Positions 54,297 through 64,000 of a DNA stretch of 64,000 bases are shown here, piece by piece; position 1 is the first letter of the stretch; each line of letters opens with the position of its first letter. The notes under the pieces were generated by a model that was given only the letters and a program-made list of their open reading frames with translations, did not search any database and was not told where the DNA came from. Made by a program: the position numbers and the translations under genes. The stretch comes from Hyphomicrobium sp. (lineage in GTDB: Bacteria; Pseudomonadota; Alphaproteobacteria; Rhizobiales; Hyphomicrobiaceae): contig JAFWGI010000012.1 of assembly GCA_017512425.1 (NCBI GenBank), positions 1 to 64,000 of the forward strand, in the 5' to 3' direction.

Positions 54297-55646
54297 ATGG
54301 CACGGCGGTATTTCGGAACGGACGGCATCCGCGGGTTGGCAAACACGCACCCGATGACGTCCGAGGTGGCTTTGAAGGTTGGCATGGCGGCGGGCACGAT
54401 CTTCCGCTCCGGCAGCCACCGTCACCGCGTCGTGATCGGCAAGGACACCCGCCTCTCCGGCTACATGCTCGAAGCCGCCCTCATGTCGGGCTTTACGTCG
54501 GTCGGCATGGACGTGTTCCTGCTCGGCCCGATGCCGACGCCAGCGGTTGCCATGCTGACGCGCTCGCTCCGCGCCGATCTCGGTGTCATGCTGTCGGCGT
54601 CGCACAATCCGGCGCATGACAACGGCATCAAGTTGTTCGATCCCGATGGCTACAAGCTGTCGGACGACGTCGAGCGCCAGATCGAAGGCTTGATCGATGG
54701 CGACGCCTCCGCACCTCTTGCCGATGCCGAAAAAATCGGCCGCGCCACGCGCGTTGAAAGCGCGCAGGAACGCTACATTGAATTCGCCAAACGCACGCTG
54801 CCGAAGCACCTGCGTCTCGACGGACTGCGCATCGTGATCGACTGCGCCAACGGCGCCGCTTACAAGGTCGCGCCGGAAGCGCTCTGGGAGCTTGGCGCGG
54901 AAGTTATCAAGATCGGCGTCGAACCCAACGGACGCAACATCAATTTGAAGTGCGGCTCGACGCACACAGAAGCTTTGATCGACAAGGTGCGCGAAGTCCG
55001 CGCTGATATAGGCATTGCGCTCGACGGCGACGCCGACCGCGTCGTCATCGTCGATGAAAAAGGCAAGATCGTCGATGGCGATCAGTTGATGGCGGTCATC
55101 GCCGACAGCTGGCAGCAGTCCGGCAAGTTGACCGCTGGCGGGATCGTCGCGACGGTCATGAGCAACTTGGCGCTTGAGCGGTATCTCGAAACCATCGGCT
55201 TGACACTGGCGCGCACGCCTGTCGGCGACCGTTACGTCACGGAGCACATGCGCAAGCACGGCTTCAACGTTGGCGGAGAGCAGTCGGGCCATATCGTGCT
55301 CTCCGATTTCACGACGACGGGCGACGGACTTGTTTCGGCGCTGCAGGTGCTGGCCTGCGTCGTGCAAACCGGCAAGCCGGTGTCGGAAGTCTGCGCGCGG
55401 TTTTCGCCGCTGCCGCAAATTCTTCAGAATGTGCGCTACGCGAGCGGCAAGCCCCTCGAAGACAAACGCGTCGTCAAGGCAATCGAAGGTGCGAAAGCGC
55501 GTCTCGGCGATCGCGGCCGTCTGGTCATTCGTCCGTCGGGCACAGAGCCACTCATCCGCGTCATGGCTGAAGGCGATGATGAAACGATGGTGTCGTCGGT
55601 CGTCGGCGAAATCGTTGATGCGGTGAAGTCGGCAGCGGCTGCTTAA
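54297..55646 (+). CDS. glmM: phosphoglucosamine mutase
   Basis: GlmM converts glucosamine-6-phosphate to glucosamine-1-phosphate for peptidoglycan and LPS. The 449-residue protein has the phosphoserine active site [22 protein letters not shown], the metal loop [22 protein letters not shown] for sugar binding, and the phosphate-binding [22 protein letters not shown] lies before the ATG. It is often next to ftsH or folP; neither is here. A terminator follows. Confidence 0.97.
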   Translation: MARRYFGTDGIRGLANTHPMTSEVALKVGMAAGTIFRSGSHRHRVVIGKDTRLSGYMLEAALMSGFTSVGMDVFLLGPMPTPAVAMLTRSLRADLGVMLSASHNPAHDNGIKLFDPDGYKLSDDVERQIEGLIDGDASAPLADAEKIGRATRVESAQERYIEFAKRTLPKHLRLDGLRIVIDCANGAAYKVAPEALWELGAEVIKIGVEPNGRNINLKCGSTHTEALIDKVREVRADIGIALDGDADRVVIVDEKGKIVDGDQLMAVIADSWQQSGKLTAGGIVATVMSNLALERYLETIGLTLARTPVGDRYVTEHMRKHGFNVGGEQSGHIVLSDFTTTGDGLVSALQVLACVVQTGKPVSEVCARFSPLPQILQNVRYASGKPLEDKRVVKAIEGAKARLGDRGRLVIRPSGTEPLIRVMAEGDDETMVSSVVGEIVDAVKSAAAA

Positions 55647-55675
55647 GCTCTGCACTCACATCTATGATGTTTGTA

Positions 55676-55706
55676 GAAGGCCCGGGTCGCACTCCGGGCC
55701 TTCGCA
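55676..55706 (+). terminator. terminator after glmM
   Basis: GAAGGCCCGG (55676-55685) pairs perfectly with CCGGGCCTTC (55694-55703) around an 8-base loop; a short T-rich run follows at 55708. Confidence 0.8.
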
Positions 55707-55868
55707 GTTTTACAGATCGTTTACGTCTGCAACGGTGAAGTGTGCCAAATTAATCCAGCAATTAAGTCTCCCTTAAATGTTGTCGGCGATAGTCCGTGTT
55801 GAACGCAAGTTTCACAGCATGGGTCCAGCACCGCCTGCGGTCTGGTTCGTCACCGAAAGGGAATTCAA

Positions 55869-56741
55869 ATGGCCTTCAATCGCGCACTTCTAGTTATTGG
55901 CGCGGCCTTCGTAGTCGGCAGTGTGTCGGGCGCGTCGGCTGCTGATCTCGGCAATTACGGCGGCGGTTCGATCAAGGACGCACCGTACCAGGTCTCGGCT
56001 CCGTCGGCCGGTTGGTACTTCCGCATCGATGGCGGCTATGCTGCATACGATGCCGATAGCGTCTCGATCGTTGATCAGAATACAATCGGCGCACCTGCTG
56101 CGACGGTGTTCTCCAATTTCGGCGGTGACGTTGGTGACGGCTGGAGCGTTGGCGGCGGCATCGGCCGTTACTTCGGCAACGGTTTCCGCGGTGACTTGAC
56201 GTTGGAATATCGCGGCAAGACGGATTTGAAGGGCTCGGCTTCGGCAGACCCGTGCTGCGAACTCGTCGAAACCGAAACCGAATTCGACGGCGTCGTTGGC
56301 CTTGCGAACCTCTATTACGACTTCAACCGCGGCGGCCGCTTCATTCCTTACATCGGCGCGGGCATCGGCTTTGCACACTTGAAGACCGACGGCGGCACGC
56401 TGTCGTGCTCCGTTCCGAACGCAACGTATAGCTGCGCAACGGACTTCGGTGACGCAGAATACGGCTCGTCGAGCAAAACCAACTTCGCAGTCGCGGCAAT
56501 GGCCGGCGTCTCGATCAAGTTGCGCGGCGGCGAACCTGCCTACGTCACGAGCATCAAGGATGCTCCGGTTGAAGTATCGAGCGGCCGCGCGCTGTACCTC
56601 GATGCCGGCTACCGCTTCCTGTATCTCGGCGACTTCGAAACGCACAACGCGTACCAGTCGAACACGAACCAGATCGATGTCGAATGGAATGACCTGACCG
56701 CACACGAAGTTCGCGTCGGTCTCCGTTACGAACTCAACTAA
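55869..56741 (+). CDS. Omp25/RopB-like outer-membrane beta-barrel protein
   Basis: A 290-residue porin-like protein with a signal peptide (MAFNRALLVIGAAFVVGSVSGASAA, cut after ASA-A) and a barrel of alternating strands: WYFRIDGGYAAYD, GVVGLANLYYDF, FIPYIGAGIGFAHLK and the end LTAHEVRVGLRYELN, closing on an aromatic-rich strand. A short Cys-containing loop (DPCCELVE) is unusual. It belongs to the opacity/Omp25 family common in rhizobiales. AAAGGGAATT precedes the start. Confidence 0.88.
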   Translation: MAFNRALLVIGAAFVVGSVSGASAADLGNYGGGSIKDAPYQVSAPSAGWYFRIDGGYAAYDADSVSIVDQNTIGAPAATVFSNFGGDVGDGWSVGGGIGRYFGNGFRGDLTLEYRGKTDLKGSASADPCCELVETETEFDGVVGLANLYYDFNRGGRFIPYIGAGIGFAHLKTDGGTLSCSVPNATYSCATDFGDAEYGSSSKTNFAVAAMAGVSIKLRGGEPAYVTSIKDAPVEVSSGRALYLDAGYRFLYLGDFETHNAYQSNTNQIDVEWNDLTAHEVRVGLRYELN

Positions 56742-57064
56742 AAGTTCCGGCGGGAGCGGCAACGCTGCTCTCGCCACACGTCTCCCGCGTACCGGCAACG
56801 ATGCGGCTTATCGCGCGCTGCCGGCTTCCCACGGAATAGAGTTTGTGGGGTGCGTCTGACACTTTTCGCGTTTTGCGTCCTGGTAGCTTGTCACGCGTAG
56901 CACGCCCCGGCCATTGGCATCGCGCCATCGCCGGGGCGTACAGGACACCCTTCGCTGGAAGCCAGCGTTCCCCTCGATCTCGATGCACTCGATCGATCAC
57001 GTTCCGCGAGAGGCGACGGTAGCCAAGCTACCTGCTCACGCGCCGCCAATGAGGGGTTACGGCT
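56742..57064. other. intergenic region between the two porin genes
   Basis: About 320 bases. An imperfect hairpin near 56747-56775 may terminate the first porin gene; the rest should hold the promoter of the second. No open frame is convincing. Confidence 0.4.
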
Positions 57065-58063
57065 ATGAAGTTTCATTTTGCGTGCGTGTCGCTGGCAGCG
57101 TTGCTTGCTGCTACCGCCCAAAGCGCCAACGCTGCGGACTTCTCCGTTGGCAGCGACGGCAGCGTCAGGGATATGAGCAGCCCGGTACCGGCGGTTGCGG
57201 TGCCCGCGCCTGTGCCTGTTCCTGAATACAGGCCGCAATGGTACTTCCGATTTGATGCCGGCATCGGCACGATCAACAAACCGGACATTTCGCAAAGCGG
57301 CTATCAGTATGGCGGATTGATCAGTGGCAACGAATACACAGGAAACAACACCGGCGGGAACGGCTTTGCTGGTTTGACGGGTCCTGAATTGCAGGATCTT
57401 GATCCGACTCAATACTCATCGGATTTTTCAAATCTTTCGACGTTCGGTGGCGGCGTTGGATATTATCTGGGTGGCGGCTTCCGCCTGGACGCCACTGTCG
57501 AGAAGCGCTCGAACGACCAAGTCTACACTGGTAACGCCGAAGATTGGGACTCTTACGGTTTTGACGGTTCAGGCAATTATATTACAGACCTTAATGGTGC
57601 GGGCGCGGCCGTCGATACGCGCACCACTCTGACCGTGAGCGACAGAACGGATGTCGATGGCACCATCTGGATGGCGAACGCTTACTACGACATCGGAACG
57701 TACCGTGGCTTCACGCCGTACGTCGGCGCTGGTATCGGCTTCATTTGGAACCAGCTGTCCCGCACGCATTCGACGACCGTGCAGTCGTGCGACAATGAAA
57801 CGACCCCCGGCTGCACTGGCGGTGCGACCGTTTACGAAAACGAAGAGTCGACCGAAGCCAACACGATCAGCTTGGCGGCGGCAGCGATGGCCGGCTTCAG
57901 CTATCAGGTCAGCGACATTACGTCGGTCGATATCGGTTATCGCTATCTCTACCTCGGTGGTACAAACTTCGCGATGAGCATCAATGATGCGGAATCGCGC
58001 GTCGAGATCGGCGATCAGCATGTGCATCAGGTGCGCGCCGGTCTGCGCTTTGACGTCAACTGA
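57065..58063 (+). CDS. second Omp25/RopB-like outer-membrane protein
   Basis: A 332-residue beta-barrel protein with a signal peptide (MKFHFACVSLAALLAATAQSANA). A Pro/Val-rich linker (VPAVAVPAPVPVPEYRP) precedes the barrel. The strands WYFRFDAGIGTINKPD, MANAYYDIGTYRGFTPYVGAGIGFIWN and SVDIGYRYLYLGGTNF match the first porin in order, and the C-terminus HQVRAGLRFDVN parallels it. A tandem paralogue with longer, Gly/Asn-rich external loops. Confidence 0.88.
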   Translation: MKFHFACVSLAALLAATAQSANAADFSVGSDGSVRDMSSPVPAVAVPAPVPVPEYRPQWYFRFDAGIGTINKPDISQSGYQYGGLISGNEYTGNNTGGNGFAGLTGPELQDLDPTQYSSDFSNLSTFGGGVGYYLGGGFRLDATVEKRSNDQVYTGNAEDWDSYGFDGSGNYITDLNGAGAAVDTRTTLTVSDRTDVDGTIWMANAYYDIGTYRGFTPYVGAGIGFIWNQLSRTHSTTVQSCDNETTPGCTGGATVYENEESTEANTISLAAAAMAGFSYQVSDITSVDIGYRYLYLGGTNFAMSINDAESRVEIGDQHVHQVRAGLRFDVN

Positions 58064-58092
58064 GGGAAATCCATTCGGGGGAATGGCTGAAA

Positions 58093-58119
58093 AGAGCGGT
58101 CTGAGGACCGCTCTTTTTT
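58093..58119 (+). terminator. terminator after the second porin gene
   Basis: AGAGCGGTC (58093-58101) and GACCGCTCT (58106-58114) form a perfect 9-bp stem with a 4-base loop, followed by TTTTTT. Confidence 0.92.
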
Positions 58120-58120
58120 A

Positions 58121-58249
58121 TTGCGCCTTCCGACACGCGTTCCGCGCGCCGGCCGGAAGGCGCGGAGCACTTTTGTTTGCGCCTTCCGACTCTCCTTCGT
58201 CGAGCCGGCCGGAAGCGACGGGCGATCGCCGGCCTGAAGGCGGGGAGCA
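58121..58249. repeat. REP-like repeated hairpin elements
   Basis: TTGCGCCTTCCGAC occurs at 58121-58134 and 58177-58190. GCCGGCCGGAAG occurs at 58148-58159 and 58204-58215; a third, slightly changed copy extends to GCCGGCCTGAAGGCGGGGAGCA at 58228-58249. The first copies pair as a 10-bp stem (GCGCCTTCCG at 58123, CGGAAGGCGC at 58154). This is the form of REP-type palindromic units that accumulate after genes. Whether copies exist elsewhere in the genome cannot be seen. Confidence 0.6.
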
Positions 58250-58345
58250 ACGGTGGACTTAGCAGGCGCGGAGATGTCCGATTGACTTTTGGTAGCGCGA
58301 TACCGACAACCCCGGCAGTCAATTCGCAATGCCTTGGTTCCGCCG

Positions 58346-59515
58346 ATGTCACGCCCTGCAAAGCCTACAGCAAAACCTGCACGCCCGCATTTCTCGTCAG
58401 GACCGTGCGCCAAGCGTCCCGGCTGGACGACAGCGGCGCTCGATGGTGTTTTGTCAGGCCGCTCGCATCGTTCGATCGAGGGCCGCGCGCGGCTGAAGCT
58501 CGCGATCGATAAAACGCGCGCCATCCTCGACGTGCCCGATGGCTACGAGATTGCGATCCTGCCCGGGTCCGATACGGGTGCGTTTGAAATCGCGATGTGG
58601 AATTTGCTCGGGCCCCGTGGCGTAGACGTGTTTGCGTGGGAAGTCTTCGGCCGCATATGGATGCGTGACGCGGTTGAAGAATTGCGGCTTCAGGATTTGC
58701 GCACCTTCGATGCGACGTGGGGCGTGCTGCCGGATATCGGGCAGGCGGATTTCACGCGCGATGTCCTGTTTACGTGGAACGGCACGACGACCGGCGTGCG
58801 CGTGCCCGATGCGAACTGGATTCCGGACGATCGCGCCGGGTTGACGTTCTGCGACGCGACGTCGGCGCTGTTCGCGCAGTATATCGATCTCACCAAGATC
58901 GACGTGCTGACGTACTCGTGGCAGAAGGCGCTCGGCTCGGAAGCAGCCCACGGCATGGCGATCTTCTCAGCCCGCGCGCTCGAACGTCTTGAAACGCACC
59001 GGCCGGCTTGGCCCGTGCCGAAGTTGTTCCGCCTGACCAACGCGGGTGGCGTGCTGCGCGACGTGTTCGAAGGCGTCACGATCAACACGCCGTCGATGCT
59101 GTGCCTTGAAGATTATCTCGACTCTCTCGCCTGGGTCGAAAAAATCGGCGGGTTGCCGGAGACAATCGGGCGCGCGGACCGCAATGCCAAGATCGTCTAC
59201 GATTGGATCGCGCGCACGCCGTGGGTCGAAGTTCTTGCCGCTGATGCCGCGACGCGATCGAACACGTCGGTCTGCATGCGCTTCGCCGATCCTGAAATCG
59301 TCGCGCAGGGCGAAGCGGCCGTGCTCGACGTCACGACAGCGATGACGGCGGTGCTCGCCGAGGAAGGCGCGGCGTTCGATCTCGCGTCCTATCGCGGCGT
59401 GACGCCGGGCTTTCGTATTTGGACCGGCACGACAGTCGAAGAACAGGATCTGCGCGATCTGACGCCGTGGCTCGAATGGGCATACGGCGAAGTAAAAGCG
59501 CGCGCCTCCGCCTGA
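58346..59515 (+). CDS. serC: phosphoserine aminotransferase
   Basis: SerC converts 3-phosphohydroxypyruvate to phosphoserine with PLP, a step of serine and possibly one-carbon supply. From the ATG of MSRPAKPTAKPARPHFSSGPCAKRPGW it has 389 residues, of the type found in alphaproteobacteria and Methanosarcina. The PLP lysine lies in TYSWQKALGSEAAHG; FTWNGTTTGVRVP and GFRIWTGTTVEEQDL are conserved. serA would be expected next but is absent. Confidence 0.92.
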   Translation: MSRPAKPTAKPARPHFSSGPCAKRPGWTTAALDGVLSGRSHRSIEGRARLKLAIDKTRAILDVPDGYEIAILPGSDTGAFEIAMWNLLGPRGVDVFAWEVFGRIWMRDAVEELRLQDLRTFDATWGVLPDIGQADFTRDVLFTWNGTTTGVRVPDANWIPDDRAGLTFCDATSALFAQYIDLTKIDVLTYSWQKALGSEAAHGMAIFSARALERLETHRPAWPVPKLFRLTNAGGVLRDVFEGVTINTPSMLCLEDYLDSLAWVEKIGGLPETIGRADRNAKIVYDWIARTPWVEVLAADAATRSNTSVCMRFADPEIVAQGEAAVLDVTTAMTAVLAEEGAAFDLASYRGVTPGFRIWTGTTVEEQDLRDLTPWLEWAYGEVKARASA

Positions 59516-59720
59516 ATTTGCGGTTCGATGCGGCGCTGCGCTTTGGTAAACAATCTATCCCCGCGGTTAACCGCCGGCCTATCCAAGGCTGTTGTTTGAA
59601 TGCGCCGTCAGCCATAATGTCCGCCGGTCTTTCGCTTAGACGATGACACCGGTCAAATACGTTCGGCCCGACGAGAACGCCTCTGGCGTTCGGCGAAACC
59701 GATACAAGGAAATGTGCGAG

Positions 59721-61433
59721 ATGCGTGTTGTCGTTGCTGGTTTTTGTCTGATCCTTGCGGGAGCGTACCCGTCGTTTGCGGCCGACGTCGCCGCGCCGTC
59801 GCGGATCGATAGCGTGACGGTGTTCTTGCAAGGCGCCGAAGTGACGCGCGTTGCGAAAGTTCAGCTTGAAAAGGGCGAGCATACGGTTGTCTTCAACGAC
59901 ATTCCGGCAAGTGCCGTCGCAGGTTCGATCCGTGTCGAAGGCACCGCGACGGGCAAGCTCGATATCGGCTCGGTTGATACCGCGCGCAAGTTTCTCGCGC
60001 GCGCCGATAGCCAAGCCGCCGATGGCGAACGCAAACGTCTCGAAGACGAGCGCGATGCATTGCACGACGCCAAAACCGTCGTCGAGGCTCAGGCACACGC
60101 TGCCGAAACGCAAAAGCAATTGATCACCAACCTCGCGCTGTTGCCGACGCGGCCAGCGCCAACCGGCGGCATCGGCGCGCCGGTAGAGGATTGGCCGCGC
60201 GTGCTCGCCATGATCGCTCAGGGTACGACCGACGCGAGCAAACTCGCGCTCGATGCGCAGTTGAAGATCCGCGATCTCGATCGCAAGATCGAAGACATCG
60301 ACAATAAGCTCTCGCTGCTTGCACCGCCGAAAATGGATTCGACCGAGGTTCGCGTCTATGTCGCCGCCGCCAGCCCGCTCGAAGCCGATTTCGTCGTCCG
60401 CTATCAGGTGCCGTCGGCGAACTGGGTGCCGCTCTACGATGCGCGCCTGCAGACAGGCTCGAAGACGGCCGCCGCTAAACTCGATTTGGCGCGCCGCGCC
60501 GCGATCACGCAGCGCTCTGGCGAGAATTGGGACGGCGTCACGTTGCAGCTCTCGACGGCGCGGCCATCGGAAGGGTCGTCGGCGCCGGACATCGGAACGC
60601 AGACGGTCGATTTCGAACCCGAGTTGAAACCGATGGCGGCCCCTGCGCCGGCGCCTGTCGCCAAAGCGCTGCGCCGTCCGGCGAACATCGCCGAAGATAT
60701 GGATAGTGCCGTCGCCGAAAGCGACGCACTTGGAGCCGGTGCGCCGATGGCGACGGTTGCCGCTGAACCGCAGACGATTGCCGAGACACAGGCCGCGTTG
60801 ACGACAGCGCCGTTCGAGGCGACCTTCGCTGTACCGGGCAAAGTCAGCGTCACCGGTAACGGCGACCCGAAACGCGTCGTGCTTGTCACCGATACGCTGG
60901 AGCCGGAACTTTCAAGCCGCACGGTGCCGAAGGTCGACACTAACGCCTACCTTTACGCCAAGCTGAAGGGAGCGAAGGGAACGCCGTTGTTGCCGGGCCG
61001 CGTGTATCTGTTCCGCGACGGCACGTTCGCCGGTACCTCGAATTTGCCGCTCCTGCAGCCGGGCGCGGACCATGACCTCGGATTCGGCGTCGATGACCAG
61101 CTGAAGGTGCGCTATGCGGTGCTCGAAGAAAAGCGCGGCGAAAGCGGTTTGATTTCGACGTCGCATACCGACAGCCGGAATTTCCGCGTGACGCTTAAGA
61201 ACCTCCACGAGAGGCCAATTCAGGTGCGGGTCCTCGACCGCGTGCCGGTTTCGCAGAACCAGGAGATCAAGGTCGAGTACACCGGCCGCACCACGCCGAC
61301 GAAAACCGATTTCGAAGAAAAGCGCGGCGTCCTGAATTTCGAGGCCAAACTCGAACCGGACGAGGAAAAAGTATTGGAATACGGCTACAAAATCTCGTGG
61401 CCTGCGGCGAAGTCGATCATCTACGGGCCGTAA
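59721..61433 (+). CDS. MuiA-like DUF4139/DUF4140 protein, exported
   Basis: A 570-residue secreted protein of the mucoidy inhibitor A family. The ATG at 59721 gives a signal peptide (MRVVVAGFCLILAGAYPSFAAD). DUF4140 covers ~25-125 (SRIDSVTVFLQGAEVTRVAKVQLEKGEH), a long coiled coil ~95-200 follows, and the C-terminal DUF4139 domain starts with LEADFVVRYQVPSANWVPLYDARL and ends IKVEYTGRTTPTKTDF...LEYGYKISWP. A ~90-residue Ala/Pro-rich insert splits DUF4139. Precise role unknown. Confidence 0.88.
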   Translation: MRVVVAGFCLILAGAYPSFAADVAAPSRIDSVTVFLQGAEVTRVAKVQLEKGEHTVVFNDIPASAVAGSIRVEGTATGKLDIGSVDTARKFLARADSQAADGERKRLEDERDALHDAKTVVEAQAHAAETQKQLITNLALLPTRPAPTGGIGAPVEDWPRVLAMIAQGTTDASKLALDAQLKIRDLDRKIEDIDNKLSLLAPPKMDSTEVRVYVAAASPLEADFVVRYQVPSANWVPLYDARLQTGSKTAAAKLDLARRAAITQRSGENWDGVTLQLSTARPSEGSSAPDIGTQTVDFEPELKPMAAPAPAPVAKALRRPANIAEDMDSAVAESDALGAGAPMATVAAEPQTIAETQAALTTAPFEATFAVPGKVSVTGNGDPKRVVLVTDTLEPELSSRTVPKVDTNAYLYAKLKGAKGTPLLPGRVYLFRDGTFAGTSNLPLLQPGADHDLGFGVDDQLKVRYAVLEEKRGESGLISTSHTDSRNFRVTLKNLHERPIQVRVLDRVPVSQNQEIKVEYTGRTTPTKTDFEEKRGVLNFEAKLEPDEEKVLEYGYKISWPAAKSIIYGP

Positions 61434-61539
61434 CTGCCCCTCGCCGGGATCGAATCTCGGCTATAAGACAGTCGTAAATCGACGTTGCACGATTATGGCC
61501 CTGGCGGTTGCCGGGGCCAAACTTTGAGAAGGTTTCAAA

Positions 61540-62832
61540 ATGGCCAACGCCGTAGTGGTTGGCGCCCAGTGGGGCGACGAGGGTAAGGGCAAGATTGTCG
61601 ACTGGCTGTCGGAACGCGCCGATGTCGTCGTGCGGTTCCAGGGCGGCCATAACGCCGGGCACACGCTTGTCATTGGCGAGAACGTCTACAAGCTTTCGCT
61701 GCTACCGTCCGGTGTCGTGCGCCCGGGCAAGCTCGCGGTCATCGGCAATGGCGTCGTCATCGATCCATGGGCGCTGCTCGCTGAAATCGACAAGCTGACC
61801 GCGCAGAAGGTCGTGATCACCGCCGAGAACTTGCGCATTGCCGAGAACGCGACGCTGATCCTGCCGCTGCACCGCGAACTCGACCAGCTGCGCGAAGCCG
61901 CCGCCGGCGCGGGCAAGATCGGAACGACGGGTCGCGGGATCGGACCTGCCTATGAAGACAAGGTCGGACGCCGCGCGATCCGCATGCAGGATCTGAACAA
62001 TCTCGACACGCTCGAAGCGAAGGTCGATCGCATTCTCGTGCATCACAATGCGATCCGGCGCGGTCTCGGTCAGCCGGAAGTCTGCAAGGCGACGTTGATC
62101 GCGGAGTTGACCGAAATCGCGCCGAAAATTTTGCCGTACATGGACGTGACGTGGGACTTGCTCGACAAGGCCAACCGGCAGGGCAAGCGCATCTTGTTCG
62201 AGGGCGCGCAAGGCGCGTTGCTCGATATCGACCACGGGACGTATCCGTTCGTGACGTCGTCTAATACGGTCGCAGCGCAAGCCGCGACGGGGTCCGGCAT
62301 GGGGCCGCGCGGTGTCGGCTATGTGCTCGGTATCGCGAAGGCGTATACGACGCGCGTCGGCTCGGGACCGTTCCCGACGGAATTGACGGATGCGATTGGC
62401 GAGCGGATCGGCGAGCGTGGCCACGAGTTCGGCACCGTGACGGGCCGCAAGCGCCGCTGCGGCTGGTTCGATGCGGTGCTTGTGCGTCAGGTGTGCAAGG
62501 TGTCCGGCATCGACGGCATTGCGCTGACGAAGCTCGATGTGCTCGACGGCTTCGACACGATCCGGATTTGTGTCGGTTATACGCTCGATGGCGAAACGCT
62601 CGACCGGCTGCCGGCGGGCGCCAACGAGCAAGAGCGCATCGTGCCGATCTGGGAAGACTTCGAGGGCTGGAAAGACTCGACGCGCGGCGCGCGCAGCTGG
62701 GCGCAGTTGCCGGCGCAGGCGGTCAAATACGTCCGCCGTCTCGAAGAACTGATCGAGTGCCCGGTGACGCTTCTGTCGACCTCGCCGGAGCGCGACGATA
62801 CGATCCTGATGAAAGACCCGTTCCAGGGCTGA
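61540..62832 (+). CDS. purA: adenylosuccinate synthetase
   Basis: PurA joins IMP and aspartate using GTP, the first committed step to AMP. The 430-residue protein begins [23 protein letters not shown] (P-loop), has [50 protein letters not shown] and [18 protein letters not shown] before the ATG. A housekeeping gene with normal length. Confidence 0.98.
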   Translation: MANAVVVGAQWGDEGKGKIVDWLSERADVVVRFQGGHNAGHTLVIGENVYKLSLLPSGVVRPGKLAVIGNGVVIDPWALLAEIDKLTAQKVVITAENLRIAENATLILPLHRELDQLREAAAGAGKIGTTGRGIGPAYEDKVGRRAIRMQDLNNLDTLEAKVDRILVHHNAIRRGLGQPEVCKATLIAELTEIAPKILPYMDVTWDLLDKANRQGKRILFEGAQGALLDIDHGTYPFVTSSNTVAAQAATGSGMGPRGVGYVLGIAKAYTTRVGSGPFPTELTDAIGERIGERGHEFGTVTGRKRRCGWFDAVLVRQVCKVSGIDGIALTKLDVLDGFDTIRICVGYTLDGETLDRLPAGANEQERIVPIWEDFEGWKDSTRGARSWAQLPAQAVKYVRRLEELIECPVTLLSTSPERDDTILMKDPFQG

Positions 62833-62987
62833 TCGAGCCGGGTTCGTCGGCATTCCGCCGTGCGCTAAAGGATGACGTTCAACGGTCAAAGGCAAGCCAC
62901 GCGCAAGCCGCGTCGGTTTAGTGTGGCTTGCAAGTCGAGTCTGATATCTAGGACTGCGTTCTCACGTTTAAGGCGAATGGAGATCGC

Positions 62988-63344
62988 ATGAGCTCGAACA
63001 TCGCAGAAGATCAGCTCGATGCCGAGTGGGATCATTATCGCCAGCACAAGCGCTATCCAACCAATTGGCCGGGCCTGTGCGCGGCACCGGGCGTCGGCAG
63101 CTGGAACGTGACGATCGTCGATGCGTCTGAGGGCGGGTTCGGCCTGTCGAGCGATTTGCCGTTGCCGGTCGGCGCCGAGTTCACGATCTCGATCGATCAG
63201 GTCGGCGAGTTTGCCTGCGCCATCGCCTGGAAGGCGGATGGCCGTTGCGGCCTGAAGTTGCTGCCCGTCGCCGGTATGATTTCCGACAGCGATACCGCCG
63301 GATTGGCGCTCGGTCTGGATGCCATTGCGCCCTCATCGGGCTGA
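62988..63344 (+). CDS. PilZ-domain-like protein
   Basis: A 118-residue protein. WNVTIVDASEGGFGLSSDLPLPVGAEFTISI followed by CAIAWKADGRCGLKL has the beta-barrel layout and the D-x-S-x-x-G motif of PilZ domains, which often bind cyclic di-GMP. The upstream RxxxR arginine pair is not clearly present, though HKRYPTNWPGLC may take its place. So c-di-GMP binding is uncertain. Confidence 0.65.
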   Translation: MSSNIAEDQLDAEWDHYRQHKRYPTNWPGLCAAPGVGSWNVTIVDASEGGFGLSSDLPLPVGAEFTISIDQVGEFACAIAWKADGRCGLKLLPVAGMISDSDTAGLALGLDAIAPSSG

Positions 63345-63476
63345 CTGACAATCTGACAGCGCTCTGACGCATCAGCACCTCGGCCGCAAATTGTCCATCA
63401 ACGCGCCATCGTCGCGACTGTGTTTTGACACTCAGTGGCGCCACAACAGCGCTTGCAGTTGAAGGCGGAGTTGGGC

Positions 63477-63929
63477 GTGCGCGTCATTATGTTTGTTCGC
63501 ATTGCGGTGCTGTCCGCGGCGGCATTTGCGGTCTCAGTGAACGCAAATGCCGGGATGCCGCGTGGCGCCGAACTGATGGCCGACGAGCAGGATGCCGATC
63601 CGGCAACCGGCGTGACGACGGCGCGCGGCAATGCCGAGATCCGCATCGAAAGCTACCGCATTCTCGGCCGCGCCGATCGCATCGACGTCGATCCGGGCCG
63701 CAACGAAATTCAATTCACCGGACATGCGCTGATTACGGTTGGAGAAGCGCGCTACGAAAGCGATCGGGTAACGTGCACGCTCGATTTCGAAAAGTGCGCG
63801 CCGGTAAATGCTGCGCCCGCGTCCGCGCCTGCGATGCCTGACACGACGGCCGCGCAAGCTTTGCCGGACGTCGTGCCTCAGAACTGGCCGCCACCTGCGG
63901 GTTCCGGCGCTGCTGTGATCAAGCCGTGA
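63477..63929 (+). CDS. LptA/OstA-like periplasmic protein
   Basis: A protein of about 150 residues from GTG 63477 (GGAG before it); ATG 63489 is an alternative. A signal peptide (MFVRIAVLSAAAFAVSVNANA) is followed by a short beta-jellyroll segment typical of LptA/LptC/OstA: TTARGNAEIRIESYRILGRADRIDVDPGRNEIQFTGHALITVG. One or two strands' worth of the fold and two cysteines (TCTLDFEKC) are seen; a Pro/Ala-rich tail ends it. Shorter than true LptA and not next to kdsC or lptB, so a relative rather than LptA itself. Confidence 0.6.
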   Translation: MRVIMFVRIAVLSAAAFAVSVNANAGMPRGAELMADEQDADPATGVTTARGNAEIRIESYRILGRADRIDVDPGRNEIQFTGHALITVGEARYESDRVTCTLDFEKCAPVNAAPASAPAMPDTTAAQALPDVVPQNWPPPAGSGAAVIKP

Positions 63930-64000
63930 AAGTTCGCAAGCGCGCCGGGGATCAGTTCGGCCGCAAGAATGCGCTGCGGATTGACCGGTCCCGGAAATAC

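Noticed and set aside
63930..64000. A gene at the right edge
   Set aside because: Only 71 bases remain after the LptA-like gene; too short to assign.

Overview
The window comes from an anoxygenic phototrophic alphaproteobacterium, most likely a member of the Hyphomicrobiales. The evidence is a bacteriochlorophyll a and type II reaction-centre gene cluster with PpsR/AerR control, a spheroidene-type carotenoid branch (crtC, crtF), and rhizobial Omp25-like porins. A complete N-methylglutamate (NMG) pathway for methylamine use sits directly beside the photosynthesis cluster, so the organism is probably a phototroph that can also use methylated amines. Genus cannot be settled from the sequence alone.

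Layout. (1) 1-3305: accessory DNA with a partial AraC regulator, a small two-gene operon that looks like a toxin-antitoxin pair with a palindromic operator, and a tyrosine integrase. This DNA ends inside bchB, which loses its C-terminal third. (2) 3225-6171 (minus strand): bchF-bchN-bchB'. (3) 6470-12715: aerR, ppsR, bchG, a PucC-family carrier, bchP and a small membrane protein. (4) 12699-15428: a LysR/CbbR-like regulator, an atypical gap gene and a CBS-domain protein, a carbon-metabolism insert within the cluster. (5) 15652-23028: bchI-bchD-bchO, crtB-dxs and two tiny single-span membrane proteins. (6) 23025-34270: crtC, divergent crtE-crtF (crtF is frameshifted), bchCXYZ and pufQBALM, ending at a strong terminator. 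(7) 34713-45406: mgsABC-gmaS, a LysR gene, then mgdABCD. (8) 45422-50372: an XRE-cupin regulator and an operon of three small membrane proteins, an APC permease and two further membrane proteins. (9) 50369-64000: mostly core genes: a second APC permease, an SRPBCC protein, an orphan ParA with a partner, glmM, two porins, serC, a MuiA-like protein, purA, a PilZ protein and an LptA-like protein.

How the genes work together. PpsR boxes of the form TGT-N12-ACA lie before bchG, bchI, crtB (two) and between crtC and crtE, with near matches before bchF/aerR and bchC, so ppsR and aerR encoded here probably control most of the cluster. GmaS, MgsABC and MgdABCD together convert methylamine to methylene-tetrahydrofolate and ammonium while recycling glutamate. 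The permease operon next door is a candidate entry route for the amine.

Most notable points: the integrase-linked break in bchB; the frameshift in crtF; the multi-part permease operon beside the methylamine genes; two unannotated small membrane proteins after dxs; and a GAPDH lacking a usual phosphate-site arginine. No rRNA, tRNA, CRISPR or recognisable insertion sequence was found. bchH, bchL, bchM, crtI, crtD, puhA and pufC are not in the window.
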